Assembly (NCBI GenBank): GCA_913061285.1
Contig: CAJXVR010000034.1
Span: forward strand, 1 to 35,341
Length of the DNA stretch: 35,341 bases
Direction of reading: 5' to 3'
Source: an uncultured Verrucomicrobiota bacterium
Lineage (GTDB): Bacteria > Verrucomicrobiota > Verrucomicrobiia > Limisphaerales > AAA164-E04
Of the stretch, positions 16,661 through 26,800 are shown piece after piece. Positions within the stretch are counted from its first letter, which is position 1. The number at the start of each line of letters is the position of its first letter. The notes under the pieces were generated by a model, which saw nothing but the letters and a program-made list of their open reading frames with translations, searched no databases and had not been told where the DNA came from. A program made the translations under genes and the position numbers.

Positions 16661-17815
16661 ATGGCCTACACCCCTCACGACTACGCATCAATGCTTGGTG
16701 ACAAAGGTCGTATGAACGCTTATTCAGCGGCACTGAAGCGTGCAATCAATCCAGATTCCGTCGTCCTTGACCTAGGAACGGGAACGGGATACTTCGCCGT
16801 ACTCTCTTGCCTCCTCGGAGCGAAGAAGGTCTATGCAATCGAACCAAACCCCGCGATTTGTATCGGGGAACAGCTCGCCGCAGACAATGGCGTTGGCAAG
16901 CAAATTACCTGGTTCGAAGACTACTCAAGCAACGTGACTCTACCCGAACAGGTCGACATCATCGTCTCAGATCTCCGGGGATTACTCCCACAAAACGAAG
17001 GCAATCTCCCAGCCATCAAAGACGCCCGGACCCGATTCCTAAAACCGAACGGAATACTCCTTCCCCAACGAGACAAACTTTGGATTGCGGTAGCATCGGA
17101 CGAAGAAATCTACAAGCAAATCAAGCAGCCTTGGCTACCGATCGAATTCCCAGAGTTCGATCTTTCCTCTTTTGAAGCAGCACACTCACACACCTATGTT
17201 TCACGTGAGGCACGAAGCGCTAACCTCCTTTCAAAAGCATCCCTGTGGACTGAAATAGAATACGCTACGGCCACAACAATGAATCATCGTCAGCAACTCG
17301 ATTTCCCAATCAAGAAGGACGGAACGGGCCACGGTATTTACGTTTGGTTCGAAACACACATCGATTCTGAATCAAGCTACTCATTCGGTCCCGACGTCCC
17401 GATGACCGTCTACGGCTGCGCTTTTTTCCCCTGGAAACGACCGCTCGAACTGAAACAAGACGACAGGGTGTCAATCGATCTTGCCGTCCATCTTGGAGCC
17501 GAAGGATACGACTGGACTTGGAACACAACCTTCGCACCCGTCAGCACGGAGCGAACAGGCGAGTCATTTCAACAGTCCACCTTCTTTGCCCCTTCGTCAT
17601 TAAAGAAAACTGAAATAGCAAAGCGCTCTCACCGATTCAAACCAAGGTGTAAAGAGCGAGGTAGTGTGGCAATTCAAGCTCTGAGCTTGATGAATCAAGA
17701 AAGGACGATCGAAGAAATCGCTCGTATCCTGAGCACCGAGTTTCCTTCGATCAAGAAATCTCCCGAAGAATGGATCAACATGGTCGCTTCACTCTCTCAA
17801 GAATTCGCCGACTAG
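16661..17815 (+). CDS. PRMT-like SAM methyltransferase with C-terminal PqqD/RRE-like tail
   Basis: This is a 384-aa protein. The class I SAM-binding motif VLDLGTGTGYFAVL (about residues 35-48) and the acidic AIEP loop are clear. The order of motifs (IIVSDLRGLLPQNEGNL, then FLKPNGILLP, then a beta-barrel-like half) resembles protein arginine methyltransferases, though the first position of the double-E loop reads D. The last 55-60 residues (SVAIQALSLMNQERTIEEIARIL onward) have the small winged-helix pattern of PqqD or RRE leader-binding domains. This would make it a self-guiding modification enzyme for a leader-bearing peptide. The gene begins 3 bases after the kinase stop and ends 8 bases before the ABC exporter. 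The methyltransferase is firm, the PRMT relation moderate, and the RRE assignment an inference from pattern. Confidence 0.72.
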   Translation: MAYTPHDYASMLGDKGRMNAYSAALKRAINPDSVVLDLGTGTGYFAVLSCLLGAKKVYAIEPNPAICIGEQLAADNGVGKQITWFEDYSSNVTLPEQVDIIVSDLRGLLPQNEGNLPAIKDARTRFLKPNGILLPQRDKLWIAVASDEEIYKQIKQPWLPIEFPEFDLSSFEAAHSHTYVSREARSANLLSKASLWTEIEYATATTMNHRQQLDFPIKKDGTGHGIYVWFETHIDSESSYSFGPDVPMTVYGCAFFPWKRPLELKQDDRVSIDLAVHLGAEGYDWTWNTTFAPVSTERTGESFQQSTFFAPSSLKKTEIAKRSHRFKPRCKERGSVAIQALSLMNQERTIEEIARILSTEFPSIKKSPEEWINMVASLSQEFAD

Positions 17816-17822
17816 TCCCACC

Positions 17823-19634
17823 TTGCCCCCCCATTACACAGCCGTGGAAAACATCCCCCGATTCCATACGCTGATATCCCATACTAAGTGCTTGTTCCGA
17901 ACATGGAATCTAGTCCATTCTTTCGCATCCACTTGGCTCGTCGGACTTGGCTTCACGACGCTTGCTGCCAGTCTCATCCCCCTCGCCTACGTCTACCTCA
18001 CGAAGGAAGTCGTTGACACCTTTGCAACTCTTCAATCCTCACCGAACGACTCCCTACCTCGATTCGCTCTACTGATCGGAATTCTGGTCGCAATCATAAT
18101 CACCTCACAGATTCTTGATGCCGTGTCAAACTGGATCACAATGGGATTTTCTGATGTCATCTCAGACAATATACAGACACAGATTCACCACCTCTCGATC
18201 AGAGCTGAATTCAAATTCTTCGAAATCCCTTCATTCCAAGACCAACTATACCATGCGACAGCTGGAGCCGAGGACCAGTTTTCATCGACCATCGACAATT
18301 TATTTACCTTGTTGAGAAACGCAGTCACGCTTCTAGCAATGATCACCGTAATCGCTGGTTTCAGTTTATGGCTCCCGCTCATCCTCATTGTAGCATCCGT
18401 CCCCACAATGTTCCTCATAATGGCACAGAACCGAAAAGGCTATGAACTCCAGAAAGCACTCGTCCCTTCCGAGAGGAAAGCCGACTACTACGACTGGCTG
18501 ATTCAGTCGAGCGACGCGGCTGCCGAAATCCGAACGTTTGGCCTTGGCGACCTATTCGCGGGCCGCTATCAACGCATTCGCTCAAGAGTTCGAACCAAAC
18601 AGTTGGATCTTGAGAAACGACATCTCATCCACAGATTTGGCTCTCATCTTTTCGGGCTCACAATCGTTGGAGGGGCCATGTCGTTCGTTATCATGAGGGC
18701 AGTCTCAGGGCAAGCAACGATGGGAGACGTTGCTATGTTCTATCGCACTATAAAATACTCTCAGGACCTCGGCACCGAGTTTGTCAAAGGACTTGCCAGT
18801 CTTCACAAGAATGCTGTTTTTCTCAACGAGTTCTATCAGTTCATCGACACAGACCATACCTCTCCAGAAGTATCGGATCCAGTGTCGTTTCCCGAGAGGC
18901 TCCAGCGAGGCATCAAATTCCAAGACGTCACGTTTTCGTATCCTGGCACCGAGAAACAAGTATTAAAGCAGCTCAATCTTTCTATTCCTGCGGGTAAAAT
19001 GACAGCAATTCTGGGTCCCAACGGATCAGGAAAAAGCACAGTGTTAAAGCTCATCGCGAAGCTCTACCGCGACTACGAAGGAAGCATTCTCATCGATGAC
19101 GAGAATCTCCACCAGATATCGGATTTATCGATGAAGAAGGGCTCGTCATTTCTCTTCCAAGACCCGATGGAATATCATTTTTCGGCACAAGAAAACATTA
19201 CACTGAGCGAAGAATCCCCACCACCACGGTCTGACAAGATTGGGGATGCCACGAAGGCTGCAGCTGCTGGCACTATCATAGAGAAGCTGCCAAACAAGGA
19301 GCAAACGCTACTGGGCAAGTGGTTTCAGGAAGGCTATGAACTGAGCGGAGGAGAATGGCACCGAATTGCTACAGCCAGAACCCTCTACGGAAAAAAACAA
19401 CTTGTTGTCATGGACGAACCAACAAGTTCGCTAGATCCCTGGGCTGAAATTAACTGGACGAAGAGAATTCGCAAGCACCTCACCGATCATACCGTCGTCA
19501 TTATCACCCATCGAGTATCCGTAGCGCAACTAGCCGATCACATTTGCGTAATGGAGAACGGTCAGTTGGCCGAACAAGGCAGCCACGAGGAACTCATGGA
19601 ACATCAGGGAACCTACGCCTGTATTAACACCTGA
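17823..19634 (+). CDS. ABC exporter half-transporter (membrane domain fused to ATPase)
   Basis: This is a 603-aa type IV ABC exporter. The N-terminal membrane domain (about residues 35-330) has hydrophobic segments at about 38-60, 80-100 and 160-195. The nucleotide-binding domain shows Walker A GPNGSGKST (about 398-406), a Q-loop FLFQDP, the signature ELSGGEWHRIATA, Walker B LVVMDEPTSSLDP and the H-loop IITHR. No N-terminal C39 peptidase domain is present, so it does not itself cleave leaders. Exporters of this layout (McjD type) secrete lasso and other RiPPs. Lipid or glycan export is the alternative, but the locus is tied to the kinase and methyltransferase. The start is TTG at 17823 or, 7 codons later, GTG at 17844. 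It converges with the nucleotidyltransferase after 6 bases. Confidence 0.85.
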   Translation: MPPHYTAVENIPRFHTLISHTKCLFRTWNLVHSFASTWLVGLGFTTLAASLIPLAYVYLTKEVVDTFATLQSSPNDSLPRFALLIGILVAIIITSQILDAVSNWITMGFSDVISDNIQTQIHHLSIRAEFKFFEIPSFQDQLYHATAGAEDQFSSTIDNLFTLLRNAVTLLAMITVIAGFSLWLPLILIVASVPTMFLIMAQNRKGYELQKALVPSERKADYYDWLIQSSDAAAEIRTFGLGDLFAGRYQRIRSRVRTKQLDLEKRHLIHRFGSHLFGLTIVGGAMSFVIMRAVSGQATMGDVAMFYRTIKYSQDLGTEFVKGLASLHKNAVFLNEFYQFIDTDHTSPEVSDPVSFPERLQRGIKFQDVTFSYPGTEKQVLKQLNLSIPAGKMTAILGPNGSGKSTVLKLIAKLYRDYEGSILIDDENLHQISDLSMKKGSSFLFQDPMEYHFSAQENITLSEESPPPRSDKIGDATKAAAAGTIIEKLPNKEQTLLGKWFQEGYELSGGEWHRIATARTLYGKKQLVVMDEPTSSLDPWAEINWTKRIRKHLTDHTVVIITHRVSVAQLADHICVMENGQLAEQGSHEELMEHQGTYACINT

Positions 19635-19640
19635 CGGCAT

Positions 19641-20762
19641 TCAATCTCTATTTCCAAAGATCTTAAGCCATCGCTTCAAGTAAAGGCTAAGCAACGGCAA
19701 ACTTCGGCTATCGTCAAACTGAGCCCGCATGTAGTCGGGACGCGGAAAAACAAATAACAACAAAGCCTTTACTCGGAGCTTCACCGTCGGCAACGACCGA
19801 ATCCCAACAAGTAGATCCTTCCGTCGATCTCTTCCCTCCTTCAGATAATAAGAGGAGGCTTCAGAGCGATTTTGATACCAGGCATCGGCCCAAGCAGAAG
19901 CGCCCTGAGGAATCGATCCCGGAACAATCCGTTTCAATTCCTGAATCTCGCTTGCCACAATAGCCCGACAGGCAGCCGTTTCTGCTAACGAAACGACCGA
20001 GGACCAATCAGAATCACTCATTCGTTTACTGAGTAGCAGCAAGTCATAAAACCATAGAAATCTGCGATCATGTTCCAAGTGCCCCACCCGATGCAGCGAA
20101 GCGAGAACAAAGGCTTCAGGGATTTTTGGAACTCGAAAGGAGTGCTTTCCGATTCTCACTCGGTCGCAACGGGACTCGAAATACTCAAATCCAAACGGCA
20201 CCAGTAGATGCCGGTTGTTAGCTTCGACGTGAAATTCAAAGACGTGTTCCATCCCACCAAGGCCGGTCCGACAAAACTGTTTCTGCTGCGAAACCGTACC
20301 AAACATCAGATCAGGGGTTTCCTCATATCCGAGCGCAAGCATCTTCTCCGAGACCAAAGGCAGAAATGCTGCATTGATAAGAATATCGGTATCAGAACTC
20401 GTTCGATGGTGAGGTCGTCGATAGATCGTAAATGAGAACGGTATTCCCTTGAGAAGCAAGCAATCAACGCCACTCTTTTGGAGCAGCGTCAGGACTCGTT
20501 CTATTTCCTGGGCACGCAATTCGAAACCAACGAAACGGGAACGATTGGCCTCCTTGAAACGTTTCACCACCGAAGCAGGCCAAAGCGATTCTTGATTCTT
20601 TTCCAGCAGACCGGCATAGAGAACCGGCTGCACTTCCATCTCCTCCGTCACCTGTAAGAACAGCGCCTCGTTCTCACCATCAAAGGAGGGCGCATGCGCC
20701 CCGTGAATCAAGCAATCCATGACGCAATCACGGATTTCGTTCTCGAGTTCTTTGTCGGCCAT
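19641..20762 (-). CDS. NTP_transf_5-type nucleotidyltransferase-family protein
   Basis: This is a 373-aa protein of the uncharacterised nucleotidyltransferase family (PF14907-like). The active-site pattern LLLKGIPFSFTIYRR (about residues 102-116), then SSDTDILI with paired Asp at 124 and 126, matches the LLKG...Y...R...DiDlLv signature. A helical second half ends in a basic tail. Members recur beside HprK-like kinases, PqqD proteins and lasso precursors (established association). Their chemistry is poorly defined, with nucleotidyl transfer to a peptide or small molecule assumed. It is the only gene of the cassette on the minus strand and converges on the ABC exporter with a 6-base gap, so it needs its own promoter. 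A short GCGATG/CATCGC dyad sits directly upstream of its ATG. Confidence 0.8.
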   Translation of the reverse strand: MADKELENEIRDCVMDCLIHGAHAPSFDGENEALFLQVTEEMEVQPVLYAGLLEKNQESLWPASVVKRFKEANRSRFVGFELRAQEIERVLTLLQKSGVDCLLLKGIPFSFTIYRRPHHRTSSDTDILINAAFLPLVSEKMLALGYEETPDLMFGTVSQQKQFCRTGLGGMEHVFEFHVEANNRHLLVPFGFEYFESRCDRVRIGKHSFRVPKIPEAFVLASLHRVGHLEHDRRFLWFYDLLLLSKRMSDSDWSSVVSLAETAACRAIVASEIQELKRIVPGSIPQGASAWADAWYQNRSEASSYYLKEGRDRRKDLLVGIRSLPTVKLRVKALLLFVFPRPDYMRAQFDDSRSLPLLSLYLKRWLKIFGNRD

Positions 20763-20962
20763 GGCGATGCATCACCATCGCGAAAGAAGCTAAAGGAAAC
20801 AACGGTTTTCTGTCCTTAGTAATCCGCTCTGCCCCGCAGGCTTGATTACCGCATTTTCTCGCCTGCAAGGCCTTCGACCTTCGCTCACACCCCTTCACGA
20901 TCCACGTGAGCCAAGTTTTTCCTTCTGTTTTCCTCTCAAATCACAGACCCTCAGAGACTACT
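20763..20962. other. Divergent intergenic region
   Basis: This 200-base stretch separates the minus-strand nucleotidyltransferase from the plus-strand CE15 esterase and must hold promoters for both. I see a small 6-bp dyad with a 6-base loop at 20764-20781 and no convincing -35/-10 pair. An in-frame GTG at 20906 could start the esterase earlier, but the signal peptide argues for 20963. Confidence 0.5.
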
Positions 20963-22249
20963 ATGACGATTCAATCTATGGGAGTTTGCCTGCTGTCGGT
21001 AATCGCAGCAGCCATGGTCGCAACGGCACCTCATTCAGCTGTCGCAGCCAACTACGACGAATCCAAGGTTCCTGTTTACCAACTCCCCCCCCTTCTGAAG
21101 GCGGCTGATGGATTAGAAATCCGCTCGGCTTCTGATTGGACGGAGCAGCGTCGCCCAGAGATTCTCAAACTTTTTCGAACCGAAGTTTTCGGAATCGCGC
21201 CGGCTGCTCCAGAGACGGTTTCTTTCAGAGTTGATAAAATCATCGAGAACAGCCTCAACGGTATTGCCACTCAAAAAGAAGTGACCGTGTTCTTCTCAAA
21301 AAACGAGCAGGGACCGAAAATGCGCCTCTTGCTCTTCATTCCCAACAATCAGAGAAGCGCCCGCCCAGCGTTCCTTGGATTGAATTTCAATGGCAATCAC
21401 ACCGTCCACCGCTCACCAAAGATTAGCATTCCTTCCTCATGGGTAAGAAACAATAAGACGACTGGTGTCACCGACAACCGAGCTACAGCCAAGTCCCGAG
21501 GCACGGCATCAAATCGCTGGGCCGTCGACAAGATCGTTAAACGCGGCTACGCTCTTATCACCGCCTACTATGGAGATATTGATCCTGATTTTGACGATAG
21601 CTTTCAGAATGGTGTCCATGCTCTCTTTCACTCTCCAAATGAGAAACCCGCCCCGAATGAATGGGGTTCCATCGCTGCTTGGTCTTGGGGCTTGAGTCGC
21701 GCTCTAGACTATCTTGTCCTCGACTCGACAATCGATCATGAACGCGTGGCGCTCCTCGGCCACTCACGACTGGGAAAAACATCTCTTTGGGCAGGCGCAA
21801 GTGACGAGCGATTCGCCCTCGTGATTTCGAACAATTCAGGCTGTGGCGGAGCAGCTCTTAGCCGGCGTGAGTTCGGCGAAACCGTTTCCAGGATCAACCA
21901 TTCGTTCCCTCATTGGTTTTGCGACAATTTCCAACATTACAATGATCACGTCAACAGCCTCCCTATCGATCAACACATGCTCATCGCCTTGAGCGCTCCC
22001 CGACCAATCTACGTCGCAAGCGCCACCGACGATCAATGGGCAGACCCGAAAGGTGAGTTTCTCGCCGCAAGGGAAGCGTCGTCCGTGTATGCGCTATTTG
22101 GTTTCAAGGGTATTGAAGCCACGGAACAACCGCCTGCTAACACCCCTATTGGAGACAGAATTGGCTATCATCTTAGGGAAGGAAAACACGACGTCACGGA
22201 CTACGACTGGGACCAGTATCTCAATTTTGCGGACCGGCACCTCCACTAA
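20963..22249 (+). CDS. Secreted glucuronoyl esterase-like alpha/beta hydrolase (CE15)
   Basis: This is a 428-aa exported protein. The signal peptide (SMGVCLLSVIAAAMVATAP, ending at an AVA-A site near residue 29) depends on the ATG at 20963. The earlier GTG at 20906 adds 19 residues in front of it. The nucleophile elbow is GHSRLGKTSLWAGA, the CE15 G-x-S-R-x-G-K pattern with His in place of the usual Cys at x. The downstream SNNSGCGGAALSRREFGE, INHSFPHWF, LPIDQHMLIALSAPRP and the C-terminal GKHDVTDYDW (catalytic His) are all CE15 hallmarks. The family cleaves 4-O-methyl-glucuronoyl esters that link xylan to lignin, or related uronate esters. It would act in the periplasm or outside the cell. 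The sugar isomerase 15 bases downstream suggests a catabolic role. Confidence 0.87.
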   Translation: MTIQSMGVCLLSVIAAAMVATAPHSAVAANYDESKVPVYQLPPLLKAADGLEIRSASDWTEQRRPEILKLFRTEVFGIAPAAPETVSFRVDKIIENSLNGIATQKEVTVFFSKNEQGPKMRLLLFIPNNQRSARPAFLGLNFNGNHTVHRSPKISIPSSWVRNNKTTGVTDNRATAKSRGTASNRWAVDKIVKRGYALITAYYGDIDPDFDDSFQNGVHALFHSPNEKPAPNEWGSIAAWSWGLSRALDYLVLDSTIDHERVALLGHSRLGKTSLWAGASDERFALVISNNSGCGGAALSRREFGETVSRINHSFPHWFCDNFQHYNDHVNSLPIDQHMLIALSAPRPIYVASATDDQWADPKGEFLAAREASSVYALFGFKGIEATEQPPANTPIGDRIGYHLREGKHDVTDYDWDQYLNFADRHLH

Positions 22250-22264
22250 ACGATCGAACTCGAC

Positions 22265-23104
22265 GTGAATAACCCGCTCTCGCTCTCAGTCCGAATCGCG
22301 GAAGGATTCTTATCCAAAGAAGAATCCATATTGAATCTTGACGAACTCACCGTTCTCACGCGACAGGCAGGTTACGATGCCATCTGTATGCGTGCCTCCC
22401 AACTTGGGGTGCACAGTTCCATCGTCGACCTCACTACAGGAATCAAGACCATCGAGGCGAGCAGATTACCTGTTACCATGGTGACCGGCAATTTTGACAT
22501 CGTCTACAACAATGACTGCGGACCGGACTGCCTTCAGCACATCACCCCTTTCCTCGATCTAGCAGAACGACTTAACGCACCACTCGTCCGGGTTGCAATC
22601 AAGACTGATGATGATATCAAAGCAACCCAAAGAGCGGCGGACGAAGCAGCCGAACGCAATCTTTCCCTGGTCCATCAGTGCCACACGTTAAGCCTTTTTG
22701 AAACCGTTGATGCGTGCGAATCAACCGTCAAGAAAATCAACCGGCCTAACTTTGGCATTATCTACGAACCTGCAAACCTGGAGATCTGTAATCAGCCCTA
22801 CACAGGAGAGGTCTTCGATCGACTCGCCCCCTGGATCAAGAACGTCTACCTCCAAAACCAACGACTGACACCAAACGGTGCGGTGACCCTAGACACCTGG
22901 TGTCGTGGACCGGTGAGTTTCGATCTCATTCCGGTTCACTCAGAACATGGCATACGTTTCGAATCCGTATTCTCCGAACTCCAACGCATCGGATACGAGG
23001 GACCAATTACGGTCCATCAGTCAGCCCAACCAGGAGAAGGACCATTAGAGACGGCTAAACGCTCGGCAACATTTCTCCGTACAATCATGCACGCCGCTCC
23101 TTGA
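22265..23104 (+). CDS. Sugar phosphate isomerase/epimerase (AP-endonuclease-2 TIM barrel)
   Basis: This is a 279-aa cytoplasmic TIM-barrel protein of the xylose-isomerase-like superfamily. I see the barrel strands LSVRIAEGF, AICMRASQLG, VTMVTGNFD, APLVRVAIKTDDD, LSLVHQCHT, FGIIYEPANL (metal-ligand Glu), IKNVYLQNQ and YEGPITVHQS in the correct order. Members isomerise or epimerise ketoses and inositols, and the substrate cannot be read from sequence. The start is GTG at 22265, 15 bases after the CE15 stop, so it is probably in one operon. Its last 20 bases overlap tail-to-tail with the minus-strand DJ-1/PfpI gene. No other start better positions the first strand. Confidence 0.82.
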   Translation: MNNPLSLSVRIAEGFLSKEESILNLDELTVLTRQAGYDAICMRASQLGVHSSIVDLTTGIKTIEASRLPVTMVTGNFDIVYNNDCGPDCLQHITPFLDLAERLNAPLVRVAIKTDDDIKATQRAADEAAERNLSLVHQCHTLSLFETVDACESTVKKINRPNFGIIYEPANLEICNQPYTGEVFDRLAPWIKNVYLQNQRLTPNGAVTLDTWCRGPVSFDLIPVHSEHGIRFESVFSELQRIGYEGPITVHQSAQPGEGPLETAKRSATFLRTIMHAAP

Positions 23105-23651
23105 GTTTTTGAATAAACGATTTGAGAACGACTGTATTTTCAGCATACCCTCGCCCCGTCACTAACCAGTCATCCTCAACCCAATCTTCATCGACATAGG
23201 TAGCCCCTCCCTGCTCAGCATCGAGAGCACATTTCGGAACTGTCGTCACGCGCTTGCCCTGAATTACGCCAGCAGCGCTGAGGATCTCAATCCCATGGCA
23301 CAAACAAGCCACGGGCAAGCCACGTTCAACGATTCCCCGAATGAGCCCCAGAAGATTCTCGTCATATCGAAGATATTCTGGAGCCCTTCCGCCTGATATG
23401 AACGCTCCTTCAAAGCCCCCGGCATCCAGGTCGCAGAAAGCGGCACTCGTCTTAAGATGGTACCCTGGCCGTTCCTGGGTAATATCCCACGGCACGTCAG
23501 GGTTGGGCGGAATCTCGTGAAGCACGGTATGGTAGAGCCGTTTTTCCAGTCCGGCGACGACGACCTTGTATCCATCCTCAGGAAGTCGGTAATAGGCATA
23601 GAAGGTATCAAGAACCTCTGTTCCATCCCCTATGGGCATCAAAATATTCAT
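23085..23651 (-). CDS. DJ-1/PfpI family protein
   Basis: This is a 188-aa member of the DJ-1/PfpI glutamine-amidotransferase-like fold. It starts directly with the first strand (MNILMPIGDGTEVLDTF) and carries the acidic residue of that loop. It then has FEGAFISGGRAPEYLR and the nucleophile elbow VACLCHGIEIL with Cys118-His119. Relatives are intracellular proteases, chaperones, glyoxalases or deglycases. The specific activity is unknown, and the metabolic neighbours favour aldehyde or glycation detoxification (inference). It is a single-gene transcript, convergent with the sugar isomerase (20-base overlap) and divergent from the CotH protein. Confidence 0.85.
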   Translation of the reverse strand: MNILMPIGDGTEVLDTFYAYYRLPEDGYKVVVAGLEKRLYHTVLHEIPPNPDVPWDITQERPGYHLKTSAAFCDLDAGGFEGAFISGGRAPEYLRYDENLLGLIRGIVERGLPVACLCHGIEILSAAGVIQGKRVTTVPKCALDAEQGGATYVDEDWVEDDWLVTGRGYAENTVVLKSFIQKLKERRA

Positions 23652-23860
23652 CTCGTCTTTTCCGAGATACTAGATCTAATTTGGAAACCTAACAAGTCGA
23701 CACAAATTGAGCGACATGGAAGGCAATGAGCTCCTCCCGGCGTTGCCTTCACCGGTCCTTCAAATCGACTAGTCAGGGAAGCATTAGACTTGATCGCATT
23801 GCTCCTCTCGTCGAAAATCGTCCTGTCGAATTGATTTTCACCGCCCTCCCAACAACACGA

Positions 23861-26800
23861 ATGCCAAAGGAACGATTCGAATCGCATGGTCCGTTTCGGG
23901 CTTGGCCTCTGTTCACCCTCTCTTGGTTCACACAATTGCCCCACTCGACTCTGCCGGCGCTCTTACTTGCCTCCCTACTGTTCCCGACAGCAGGCTTGCT
24001 ACGGGCGGAAACAACGAAAAGAGCCGCCCAGGTCTTCATCAGCGAAATCCTGGCAAACAATTCATCATTGGAGAAGGATAACTACCACCAGTATTCCGAC
24101 TGGCTGGAGTTGCACAACCCCTCGCCACAGCCAATCAACCTCTGGGATTGGGGCCTCAGCGATGACTCTCAAGAACTTCATAAATGGTATCTTCCCAATC
24201 TAACCTTACGTTCCGGCGAGTCGCTGAGAATTTGGTGTTCAGGGCGAAACGACCGAAACCCTAAAGCCCCACTCCACACTAACTTCAAACTCTCAGCCAA
24301 AGGGGAAACACTCTACCTAACAAAGCCAGAAGACGATCGTCCGTCCTACATCTTCGACTATACCAATCGCCCTCAGTTCCCAAACGTTTCTTTCGGAATC
24401 AGCAAGGAAGCGTTTGGTCAGAACGTTTTCGGCGACGGACTCAAGGGAAGATTCTACCTCCCGACAGAAGCCCCCATTCCTAGGAATTGGTACTCACCCA
24501 CCTTCAACGATTATGAATGGAGCCAAGGAAAGGCTCCCTTTGGACTGGACCGGCAAGCGATCCCCACGAATGCCGCCGAAATCCGAACGGACTTGAGTAT
24601 GCTAGTTCCTCAAAAGGCAACGAAGGCGTTCTTCCGGTTTCCCTTCCAATTCAACAAACACGGAAACCGATCTGGTCGCCTTCAACTCAACGTTCGGTAT
24701 AAGGATGGTCTCGTTTGTTACCTCAATGGCGAACGAATTGCGAGAACCGGAGTCCTCAAAGGAACCCATTGGGACCCCCGTGCCAAGCGATTTATCGCCA
24801 AGAACGAACTAGGTTCCATGCAAAGCCTTGAGATAGATAACATCACGGAGAAGCTTATTGATGGGATCAATCTCTTGGCCTTCGAAGTCTCCTTTGGAGA
24901 AGGAAGCCCCATTGATTTTCATCTTTCTCCTAACCTCAGCTACGTATCAGAAAAGGCGCCCACAAAAACCAATGGCATGTATCTACTCGCGCCGAGCCCA
25001 GGGAAGAGCAACGGAACAGGATTCGCCCAGGTCGCTCCACGGCCAAGCCATTCAATGGATGGAGGTTTTTTCGCAAACGACATCATCCTCAATTTAACGC
25101 TTCCTCAAGACGCCAATGGATCAATTCACTACACGACAGACGGAACAATTCCCACACGCGATTCAACAGTTTACACAGGGCCACTAATCTTAACGTCGAG
25201 TGTCGAAGTAAAATCTCGCACCTATCAGCCCAACGCGCACCCGAGCCCTGTTACCACTGAATCCTACAGCATCCTCGATTCAAATTCCCTCAAATTCCAT
25301 TCCAATCTACCAATCATTCTTATCGACACCCACGGCAAAGAAATCGGCCTCAGCGACTACACATCGGCGGGGATTCAAATCTTTGAGAACGGAACAGATC
25401 ACCGAACAAGACTCACAGGAACCCCCAGCTACTCAGGGCGGGCGGGCATCAAGCTGCGAGGATCGAGCACGCTCGTTCGCCCTAAGAAAGGGTATCGGAT
25501 TGAACTCCTCTCAAAATCAGGAGACGAAGCACCTTCCAGACTTCTGGGAATGCCCAGTGACGGGGACTGGATTCTTTACGGACCGTACAATCACAATAAG
25601 ACTCTCATTAACAATGCTCTCGTCTATGAGATGAGCCGCCGAATGGGGCGCTACGCGCCACGGACTCGATTCGTCGAAGCGTTTGTGAATGACGATGCGG
25701 AGCCGATGTCGATGACTGCCTACGTCGGCCTCTACATCCTCATGGAGAAAATAGAACGCTCCGCCAATCGCGTTGCCGTTCATAAGCCTGGCCTGGGTGG
25801 CGCCAGCCTCTCAGGAGGATATATCTTCAAAATTGATCGCCGCGGCCCGGGAGAACTCGGTTTTCGCGCAGGAATGCAAGACCTCGTCAACGTGGACCCT
25901 AATGAAACGAAGATCTCTACGAGCCAATCTCAGTGGCTGCGCCAGTATCTGAATCAATTTTTCGATGTGCTCGCAGGCCCCAATTTTGCCGACCCGAAAA
26001 ATGGCTATGCAGCCTACATCGACGTCGATAGCTGGATAGATCATCGCTTCCTTCAAGAAATCACCCGAAATCCGGATGCCTACAGCTTGAGCACCTACTT
26101 TACAAAACCTCGCGGTTCAAAACTCCAAGCAGGCCCCGTTTGGGATTTCGATCGAGCCTTCTATTTTGGAGCCGACCTCATGGAGCGAGGCTACTACGAG
26201 CGCTGGATGACTTGGTCAGAAGAACTCGGCTACAATTGGGATAAGTTGCTGATGGATGACCCTCAATTTCGAAAGCGCTTTAGAGCCCGAGGGCTTGCCC
26301 TAATGGACTCCGTTTGGAGTACATCCAATGTCCACGCTCTCATCGATAACATCGCATCTGAAATCGAGGAAGCCCAGGAAAGGAACTACCGACGGTGGGG
26401 ACATCTCACCCCGGAAGAATGGCGAACTTGGATTGGCTATCAGAAGCGTTACATCGCGAGACGCCTTTCCTGGCTGCGAGGCGAATGCCTCGAACCCCCA
26501 GAATATGTTACTCAAGAATCGGAGCATGGATCCAAATGCATCGTCTCTCTTCACACGAGTCATGCCAATGCATCGATCTACTACACAAAATCTGCACGCG
26601 AGCCCTATAAGGACAACGGTGACTTGGATAAACAAGCCAAGCGCTACATCGAACCAATCCAACTCAAGGAAAACGAAACCCTGACCGCTGCAATCAAACT
26701 CGACGAAGTATGGAGCAACCCAAGCCAATACCATTGCAACACGGCCCCGATTCCTCTCGCAATCACCGAGATCATGTACCACCCAGAGAAAGTTCCAGAG

